Below, in pieces: positions 58,461 to 64,000 of a stretch of 64,000 bases of DNA; position 1 is the stretch's first letter, and each line of letters begins with the position of its first letter. The DNA lies in contig LSKF01000020.1 in assembly GCA_001556995.1 (NCBI GenBank), positions 39,364 through 103,363 of the forward strand. The letters run 5' to 3'. Below the pieces are notes generated by a model. It saw nothing but the letters and a program-made list of their open reading frames with translations. It ran no database searches and was not told the DNA's origin. Made by a program: the position numbers and the translations under genes. Source of the stretch: Erythrobacteraceae bacterium CCH12-C2. Lineage in GTDB: Bacteria > Pseudomonadota > Alphaproteobacteria > Sphingomonadales > Sphingomonadaceae.

Positions 58461-59104
58461 GCCCGAGCCAGCCCCGCAAGGCCGAGCCGCCAGCGCAGCG
58501 TATCGATCCGGTCCTGACCGAAGAACGGCTCCCCGCGAAACACCATGGTCGGCACGCCCCAGTGCCCCGCCGCATCGAGCGCCTGGTGATTGCGCTCGAT
58601 CTCTTCGAGATGGTCGCCATTTTCAATAGCCGCATCGAGGTCTTCGAGGTCGAGCCCGGCATCCGCCACCGCGTTCTTGAGCAAGTCGCCCTTGTCCCAG
58701 CCCCGGGTGCCGCCAAAGATCAGCGCGGCGACCCGGTCGGCCAGCTCCACGCCCCGGCCCCGGCGGTTGGCCTCAACGCCCAGCTTGGAGAGGCGGTAAA
58801 TGTAAGGTTGCTCCTTGGCGACCGCCATCGTGCGGAAGTCCTGCACGATCGGGTCGGGATCGGTCGGGAATACGATGGGTCGCCCCAACATCTCGCCGCG
58901 GCGGATCGAGTCCCGAGCGATATACATCGGCGGCTTGCGGTTGGCGGGATCAAACAGCGCTTCGGGATTGCGGACCGCCAGCGGCAGCACCACGCGCAAG
59001 GCGACATCGACCGCGTAATCCTCCCGCAACTGCAAAAGGTCGGCTGTTACCAGCCGCGAATAGGGGCTGCGAAACGACCAGAAAACGTCAACGGTTTCGC
59101 TCAT
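58457..59104 (-). CDS. DsbA-fold 2-hydroxychromene-2-carboxylate isomerase-like protein
   Basis: A 215-residue thioredoxin-fold protein of the HCCA isomerase/kappa-GST group. It starts with VDVFWSFRSPYSRL, where the active-site serine of this family lies in the SPYS segment in place of the CxxC of DsbA. AGLDLEDLDAAIE and the C-terminal GVPTMVFRGEPFFGQDRIDTLRWRL complete the fold. It is probably glutathione-dependent, isomerising an aromatic breakdown product or a related compound. Its 3' end overlaps malQ by four bases (convergent). Confidence 0.85.
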   Translation of the reverse strand: MSETVDVFWSFRSPYSRLVTADLLQLREDYAVDVALRVVLPLAVRNPEALFDPANRKPPMYIARDSIRRGEMLGRPIVFPTDPDPIVQDFRTMAVAKEQPYIYRLSKLGVEANRRGRGVELADRVAALIFGGTRGWDKGDLLKNAVADAGLDLEDLDAAIENGDHLEEIERNHQALDAAGHWGVPTMVFRGEPFFGQDRIDTLRWRLGLAGLARA

Positions 59105-59163
59105 CGCGATTGCCCCTTCTTACATCCCAGAACCCGCCTGGCGGCCAACGTGCGAGGCATGAC

Positions 59164-59784
59164 CTAAACCGCAGCGCTCAGGTAGGCTGCAAGACCGTTG
59201 GCGGCTTCCCGCACCGCGGCGTTTATAGGCGGCGCGGTTCCTGCTTCCACCTCGCGGGCAAAGCTCACCGCCTGCACCATCGCGATGACGAAACTCTGCC
59301 GGATCCGAGGCTCCAGCCGCGCGGCGGGGATGTGCGGCAGAGCGGAGACAATCTCCTCTTTCAGCCGCACAAAGGTATGCGCCCCCGCGTCCATGATCAG
59401 CTTGGTGTGATCAAACCGTGGGTCCGAAACGAATTGCAGGCAGAACCGGGCGTAGACACGGCCGTTCTCTTCGAGACAGGCTTCCAGAAGCGGGCCAATG
59501 GCTGCTTCGACCACCGCCACCAACCGCGCTTTGGGATCGGTCTCGGTGACCCGCTCCAGCCGCACCGCTCGCTCCGCTTCGATCTCGCGGTAACGCTTGG
59601 CGAAGACTTCCTCGATCAGGCTTTCGATGTTGCCGAAATGGTAATGCACCGCGCTGGGATTGCGCGCTCCGGCATCGGCGGTGATCATCTTGACCGAGAC
59701 CGAGCCAAGCCCTTTCTCGGCAATCAGCCGCTCAGCTGATCGCAGCAATTCAGACTTGGTATCTTGCCGGTTTGAAGCTTCCAT
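59164..59784 (-). CDS. TetR family transcriptional regulator
   Basis: A 206-residue regulator. The N-terminal helix-turn-helix reads SELLRSAERLIAEKGLGSVSVKMITADAGARNPSAVHYHFGNIESLIEEVFAKRY, the usual TetR pattern with the YHF recognition helix end. The C-terminal ligand domain is all-helical and hydrophobic. It is 59 bases upstream of the HCCA isomerase-like gene on the same strand, so the two may be co-expressed. The effector is unknown. Confidence 0.88.
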   Translation of the reverse strand: MEASNRQDTKSELLRSAERLIAEKGLGSVSVKMITADAGARNPSAVHYHFGNIESLIEEVFAKRYREIEAERAVRLERVTETDPKARLVAVVEAAIGPLLEACLEENGRVYARFCLQFVSDPRFDHTKLIMDAGAHTFVRLKEEIVSALPHIPAARLEPRIRQSFVIAMVQAVSFAREVEAGTAPPINAAVREAANGLAAYLSAAV

Positions 59785-60003
59785 AAGTCGTGCAGTCCGT
59801 TCCTCGTAAAAGCCGCGTGCCGGGGCAACGGCCTATCACCGCGCGGCGGGCGATAGCAAGCCATGGCACACGGCAGAGGCTACGGCTCCAGCATGCCGCC
59901 GCGGTCTCCACCTTCGCAACCACGCATTTGGACACCCGGCGATTTCCTCGGGTTCTTCTTTCTGGCGGAAGTGGCCCGCGCGCGGCAACTTGTAACGCCG
60001 TGA

Positions 60004-60900
60004 TCAGTTGATGACCCGGTTGGCGCGCAGCCTTTCGCGCGCAAAGTCGATAAAGGCACGCACCTTGGCCGAAGCGTTGCGGCCTTCCGGATGGACGATG
60101 TGCACCGGCAGCGGCGGCTGTTCGAAGTCCTCGAGCACAATCTGGAGATGGCCCGCGATCAGGTCTGGCCCGACCTGATAGGACAGCGCGCGGGTCAGCC
60201 CCCAACCGGCGCGCGCGGCACTGATCGCGGGTTCATTGGCGTTGCAGAACAGCGCAGGCTTGACCTGCACTGCAATCTCGCCCTGCGCCCCGAAGCGCCA
60301 TTCAAGCGAAGTCCAGGCACTGGTCGCGGCGATGATCCGGTGCTGGGCAAGCTCAGAAGGGTGCTGTGGCAGGCCAGCCCGTTCGAGATAGGCGGGCGAG
60401 GCGCAGATCACCTGCCTGACCGATCCGACCCGAACCGCACTGTAACTCGAATCCGGCAGGTGCCCGATGCGGATCGCCACGTCGATCCCTTCATCGACGA
60501 GATTGACGACCCGGTCGAGGAAGATCGCCCGTCCGGTGACCTGCGGGTGAAGGTCGAGAAACTCGGTCAGGATCGGCATCACGTAATGTTGCCCGAACAG
60601 CACCGATGCCGTCACCGTCAGCATTCCTGTGGGGGTGGCATAGGACCCCGCCGCCGCTGCCTCAGCCTCTTCGATCGCAGCAAGGATGCGGCGGCAATCT
60701 TCCAGATAGCGCGCGCCTGCCTCGGTCAGCTTCACGGCGCGGGTGGTCCGCGTCAGCAGCCGCGTGCCGATGGCATCCTCAAGCGCGGCGACGGCGCGGG
60801 TGACAGCGGGCGGGCTCATGTGCAGCTGGCGCGCAGCCTCGGCGAACCCGCCCGCCTCAGCGATCCGCACGAACACCCGCATCGCGTGATAACGATCCAT
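60004..60900 (-). CDS. LysR family transcriptional regulator
   Basis: A 298-residue LysR-type regulator. The winged helix-turn-helix is MRVFVRIAEAGGFAEAARQLHMSPPAVTRAVAALEDAIGTRLLTRTTRAVKLTEAG; the rest is a periplasmic-binding-protein-like effector domain. It belongs to the common group with a short linker (RRILAAIEEAEAAA). The ATG at 60900 gives the family start. It is divergent from a GST gene 203 bases away and most likely controls that gene and the fusion oxidoreductase beyond it. Confidence 0.92.
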   Translation of the reverse strand: MDRYHAMRVFVRIAEAGGFAEAARQLHMSPPAVTRAVAALEDAIGTRLLTRTTRAVKLTEAGARYLEDCRRILAAIEEAEAAAAGSYATPTGMLTVTASVLFGQHYVMPILTEFLDLHPQVTGRAIFLDRVVNLVDEGIDVAIRIGHLPDSSYSAVRVGSVRQVICASPAYLERAGLPQHPSELAQHRIIAATSAWTSLEWRFGAQGEIAVQVKPALFCNANEPAISAARAGWGLTRALSYQVGPDLIAGHLQIVLEDFEQPPLPVHIVHPEGRNASAKVRAFIDFARERLRANRVIN

Positions 60901-60968
60901 TCCGGCTTCCCAGTCCCTTCCGCGGCCTACGCAACGACAGCCAGGCCTCACCTCTGCAACCCCGCTTA

Positions 60969-61037
60969 TGCACCAATCATTGCGTGAAGTGGAACAGTGA
61001 TTTGTCGATTTACGCCGTTCTTCCGCCAATCGGTGCA
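60969..61037. promoter_or_regulatory. Inverted repeats in the LysR-GST divergent region
   Basis: AATCATTG (60975-60982) and CAGTGATT (60995-61002) form an 8-bp dyad with one mismatch. TGCACCAAT (60969-60977) has an inverted partner ATCGGTGCA (61029-61037). Dyads of this kind in a LysR divergent gap are the expected place for its binding site; assignment is inferred. Confidence 0.45.
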
Positions 61038-61103
61038 GCTTAAGTCACAGGCCGTCGCTTGGCCCATCCGGCGACCGCACCTTGACCTCAGAAAGGCCCT
61101 GTC

Positions 61104-61715
61104 ATGAAACTCTATTCCCATCCCATCTCCGGTCATGCCCACCGCGCCCGCCTGTTCTTCTCACTCATCGGAGCGCCGGTCGAGATCGTCGAGGTCGACC
61201 TTGCCAAAGGCGAACACAAGTCACCTGAATATCTCGCCAAAAACCGCTTCGGTCAGGTGCCGCTGTTGGAGGATGACGGCCACTTCATCGCCGATTCCAA
61301 CGCCATCCTCGTCTATGCTGCCAAGAAGTTCGCGAAGACCGAATGGCTGCCCCAAGACCCGATCGGTGCGGCGCGCGTGCAGCGCTGGCTCTCCGTCGCC
61401 GCGGGCCAGATCGCCTTCGGTCCCGGCGCCGCGCGGCTCGTGACTATCTTCAAGGCCGATTATCGCCCCGATGAAGTTATCGCTCGCGCCCACGCCATCC
61501 TCGCGTTGATCGAGGCCGAGCTGGAAGGGCACGACTGGATCGCCGCCGACCGCGCCACCATCGCCGATGTTGCGCTCTACAGCTACATCGCCCGCGCGCC
61601 CGAGGGCAATGTCGACCTTGCGCCCTATGCCAATGTCCGCGCCTGGCTCGACCGGATCGAAGCGCTGCCGGGCTTCTTGGAATTCGGCAAGACCCCGGTA
61701 GGCCTAGCCGCCTAA
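61104..61715 (+). CDS. Glutathione S-transferase
   Basis: A 203-residue GST. The thioredoxin-like N-terminal domain has [23 protein letters not shown], the cis-proline region in [13 protein letters not shown] and the glutathione-gamma-glutamyl contact in [15 protein letters not shown]. The C-terminal helical domain includes [21 protein letters not shown] with the N-capping motif. It is followed after 55 bases by the PNPOx-reductase-ferredoxin fusion on the same strand and preceded by a divergent LysR gene, which suggests a small detoxification unit. Confidence 0.93.
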   Translation: MKLYSHPISGHAHRARLFFSLIGAPVEIVEVDLAKGEHKSPEYLAKNRFGQVPLLEDDGHFIADSNAILVYAAKKFAKTEWLPQDPIGAARVQRWLSVAAGQIAFGPGAARLVTIFKADYRPDEVIARAHAILALIEAELEGHDWIAADRATIADVALYSYIARAPEGNVDLAPYANVRAWLDRIEALPGFLEFGKTPVGLAA

Positions 61716-61770
61716 ATGCCGTGCGACCGGACGGTGTCTGCCGTCCGGTCGCCTGCCATGGGAGACCGCC

Positions 61771-63837
61771 ATGACCGACACACTGACCGACAAGCCTTCC
61801 CCCTTTCATCCGGGTGAGGTCGCGATCCAGGCGTCGCTGGGCGTCGCTGAGCGCATGGAGCAATTCGGCAGGCGGGCGATCCGCAATTTCATGCCCGACC
61901 AGCACCGTGAATTCTACGCGCAGTTGCCCTTTATCGTAGTGGGCGCGGTTGATCGGCATGGCGATGTCTGGGCCACAATGTTGAGCGGTGCGCCTGGGTT
62001 CATCCACAGCCCCGATCCGCGCACGCTCCATTTCGCGGTCACGCTCGATCCGCGTGATCCGGCCAGCGCCGGACTTGGCGAAGGCGACGCGGTCGGCCTG
62101 CTCGGGATCGAGCTTCATACGCGCCGCCGCAACCGCATGAACGGGCGGGTGCAGACGCTCGGCGCCGGCCGGATCGCCGTGACGGTCGAACACGCCTTCG
62201 GCAATTGCCCGCAATATATCCAGAGGCGCGACTGGCAGATGGTGCGCGATCCGATGGATCATGCCGGACTGCCTGATGCGCTCGAACGCGATCTGACAGA
62301 CCGACGCGTGCAGGACATGATCACCGCCGCCGATACGTTCTTCGTCGCCTCCTATGTCGATGATGCTGCGGGCCGCCACGTCGATGCCTCGCACCGGGGC
62401 GGCAAGCCGGGTTTCGTGCGGGTCAATGCCGATGGCTCGCTCACTATCCCCGATTTTGCGGGCAACCTGCAATTCAACACGCTGGGCAATTTTCTTCTCA
62501 ACCCGAAGGCCGGCTTGGTGTTTCCCGATTTCGCCAGCGGCGCTGTGCTGCAACTGACGGGCGAGGTGGAACTGGTGCTCGATTCCCCCGAGATTGCCGC
62601 CTTTCAGGGGGCCGAACGCTTGTGGACGTTCCGGCCGCGCCGCGCAGTGCTGCGCGAAGACGCGCTGCCGCTGCGCTTTGCCTCCCGGCCTGAGGGCGCA
62701 TCGCCGAACAGCCTGATGACCGGCGACTGGCAACAGGCCGCCGAGCGGCTGGCGGCCAAGACGCTGGCCAACGCCTGGCGCCCGTTCCGGGTGGCAAAGA
62801 TGATGCAGGAGAGCAGCGTCATCCGCTCGATCCATCTCGAGCCTGCCGATGGCCACGGGATCATCGCCCCCGCCCCCGGTCAGCACCTCCCGATCCGCGT
62901 CACGCCCGCAGGTAGTGCCGAGCCGGTGCAGCGCACCTATACCCTGTCGAGCGCGCCCTCGGACGGGTTCTACCGCCTCAGCGTCAAGCGCCAGGGGCTG
63001 GTGTCCGATCACCTCCACAGCCTTGCCGTGGGCGACAAGATCGAGGCCCGCGTCCCGGCCGGCAACTTCACCATCGACCCGCTCGAGCCACGTCCGGCGG
63101 TGTTACTGGCGGCCGGCGTCGGGATCACCCCGATCCTCGCCATGCTGCGCAGCATCGTGTTCGAGGGCCTGCGCAAGCGCCGCATCCGCCCTACTTTCGT
63201 GTTTCAGGCCGCCCGCAACCTTGCCGAGCGCGGCTTTGATGCCGAACTCGGCGATCTGGTTGCGCAGGCGGGCGGCGCGGTGCGGATGGTGCGGGTCCTT
63301 GACGATACGACCGGCGCGCGCGAGAGGCTGGACTACGAAGCGACAGGGCGGATCGATGCTGCGCTGCTGCGCGCGGTGCTGCCGTTCGATGGCTATGATT
63401 TCTACATGTGCGGCCCGCCGCCCTTCATGCAGGGGCTTTACGACCAGCTGAGCGACATCGGCGTGCCTGATACGCGCATCCATGCCGAGGCCTTTGGTCC
63501 GGCCTCACTCAAGCGCCGCGTGTCGGAGGTGGCCGCCCCGCTCACCCCGGCGGCGACCACGCCCGTGCCAGTCGCGTTCATGGCATCGGGCAAGGAAGCG
63601 CGCTGGACGCCCGAGGCAGGCTCGCTGCTCGAACTGGCCGAAGCGCGCGGGCTGACCCCGGCCTATGGCTGCCGCGGCGGTTCGTGCGGCACCTGTGCCA
63701 CCAGGGTGCTCGCCGGCAGGGTCACCTACCCCGCACCGCCCTCAGCCGCCGTGGCCGAGGATCACGCCTTGATCTGCTGCGCCATTCCCGCCGCCACTGA
63801 AGCGGGCGTCGGTGACCGGCTGGTGCTCGATTTGTAA
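61771..63837 (+). CDS. Fusion: PNP-oxidase-like domain, flavodoxin-reductase-like domain and [2Fe-2S] ferredoxin
   Basis: A 688-residue three-part protein. Residues 1 to about 300 form a split-barrel pyridoxamine 5'-phosphate oxidase-like flavin domain (PFIVVGAVDRHGDVWATMLSG, FNTLGNFLLNPKAGLVFPDF). From about 330 to 580 there is a ferredoxin-NADP reductase-type module with the FAD motif RTYTLSS, the NAD(P) loop LLAAGVGITPILAMLR and the terminal YMCGPPPFMQGL. The last 90 residues are a plant-type ferredoxin with CRGGSCGTC and a fourth cysteine in LICCA. Electrons from NAD(P)H could pass between flavins and the cluster within one chain. The start ATG has GGGAGA upstream. Confidence 0.88.
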   Translation: MTDTLTDKPSPFHPGEVAIQASLGVAERMEQFGRRAIRNFMPDQHREFYAQLPFIVVGAVDRHGDVWATMLSGAPGFIHSPDPRTLHFAVTLDPRDPASAGLGEGDAVGLLGIELHTRRRNRMNGRVQTLGAGRIAVTVEHAFGNCPQYIQRRDWQMVRDPMDHAGLPDALERDLTDRRVQDMITAADTFFVASYVDDAAGRHVDASHRGGKPGFVRVNADGSLTIPDFAGNLQFNTLGNFLLNPKAGLVFPDFASGAVLQLTGEVELVLDSPEIAAFQGAERLWTFRPRRAVLREDALPLRFASRPEGASPNSLMTGDWQQAAERLAAKTLANAWRPFRVAKMMQESSVIRSIHLEPADGHGIIAPAPGQHLPIRVTPAGSAEPVQRTYTLSSAPSDGFYRLSVKRQGLVSDHLHSLAVGDKIEARVPAGNFTIDPLEPRPAVLLAAGVGITPILAMLRSIVFEGLRKRRIRPTFVFQAARNLAERGFDAELGDLVAQAGGAVRMVRVLDDTTGARERLDYEATGRIDAALLRAVLPFDGYDFYMCGPPPFMQGLYDQLSDIGVPDTRIHAEAFGPASLKRRVSEVAAPLTPAATTPVPVAFMASGKEARWTPEAGSLLELAEARGLTPAYGCRGGSCGTCATRVLAGRVTYPAPPSAAVAEDHALICCAIPAATEAGVGDRLVLDL

Positions 63838-63994
63838 GCGTTCGGATAATCTTGCGAGACTATTCCGTCACTTGCAACAAAGCCTTGCGCATGACGCAGG
63901 TTCTCGTCCGTACGCGGATCACCTACCTCATCGGCATCGTGCACTCCCTCTTTCTCTCCGCCCGGTCACTTTTTTCTAGCCCCCGGAGCATGTC

Positions 63995-64000
63995 ATGACC
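63995..64000 (+). CDS. Possible start of a gene continuing beyond the window
   Basis: ATG at 63995 is preceded at seven bases by GGAG, a good ribosome-binding arrangement. Only two codons are visible, so nothing can be said of the product. The 157 bases between the fusion gene and this point show no other gene. Confidence 0.3.

Noticed and set aside
63762..63944. 60-codon frame on the minus strand at the right end
   Set aside because: No ribosome-binding site, overlaps the end of the fusion gene antisense, and its sequence resembles no known protein.

Overview
The window is a stretch of high-GC alphaproteobacterial chromosome. I infer a sphingomonad, most likely of the Erythrobacteraceae (Erythrobacter/Porphyrobacter type). 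The reasons are the C4-type 5-aminolevulinate synthase, the TonB-dependent receptor, the carboxyspermidine polyamine route, the glycogen cluster, and interspersed palindromic repeats with the cores CTGAGCTTGTCGAAG and GTCATCCCGGC that I associate with sphingomonads. The species cannot be settled from the sequence alone. No rRNA, tRNA, CRISPR array, prophage or insertion sequence was seen.

Layout. 1-2785: acyl-CoA metabolism on the minus strand (pccB, methylmalonyl-CoA epimerase, a crotonase cut by the window edge), with palindromic repeats in both gaps. 2857-9048: FAD oxidoreductase, methyltransferase, extended SDR, glutathione reductase, RhlE-type helicase. 9268-16191: two tandem secreted paralogues, pgi, the lepB-rnc-era operon with a coupled lipoprotein, a CheY-like regulator. 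16291-22847: topA, dprA, plsY, a membrane-anchored HTH/EF-hand protein, murI. 23019-28590: hemA, nitroreductase, YnfA, a large haem-binding lipoprotein, a basic amino acid decarboxylase. 28822-31739: carboxynorspermidine decarboxylase and synthase with a small GxxExxY gene lodged between them inside a long inverted repeat. 31863-38794: threonine dehydratase-like enzyme, the betaine-lipid pair btaA-btaB, two MAPEG proteins, trxB, a tyrosine phosphatase, a response regulator. 38804-45440: a methylsuccinyl-CoA dehydrogenase candidate, a 1100-residue TonB-dependent receptor, another acyl-CoA dehydrogenase. 45555-58460: a complete glycogen operon (glgP-glgB-glgC-glgA-pgm-glgX) with divergent malQ. 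58457-64000: DsbA-fold isomerase, TetR, a LysR regulator divergent from a GST, and a three-domain flavin/iron-sulfur fusion.

How the genes fit together. Pgi, Pgm, GlgC, GlgA and GlgB would turn hexose phosphate into glycogen; GlgP, GlgX and MalQ would mobilise it. PccB and the epimerase handle propionyl-CoA, and with the Mcd candidate suggest an ethylmalonyl-CoA route for C2 assimilation. The decarboxylase, synthase and NspC-type enzymes would make spermidine-type polyamines. BtaA and BtaB would make a phosphorus-free betaine lipid.

The observations I rate highest are the GxxExxY cassette (30031-30511), the putative calcium-sensing membrane transcription factor (21008-22000) and the unclassified haem lipoprotein (25450-27234).
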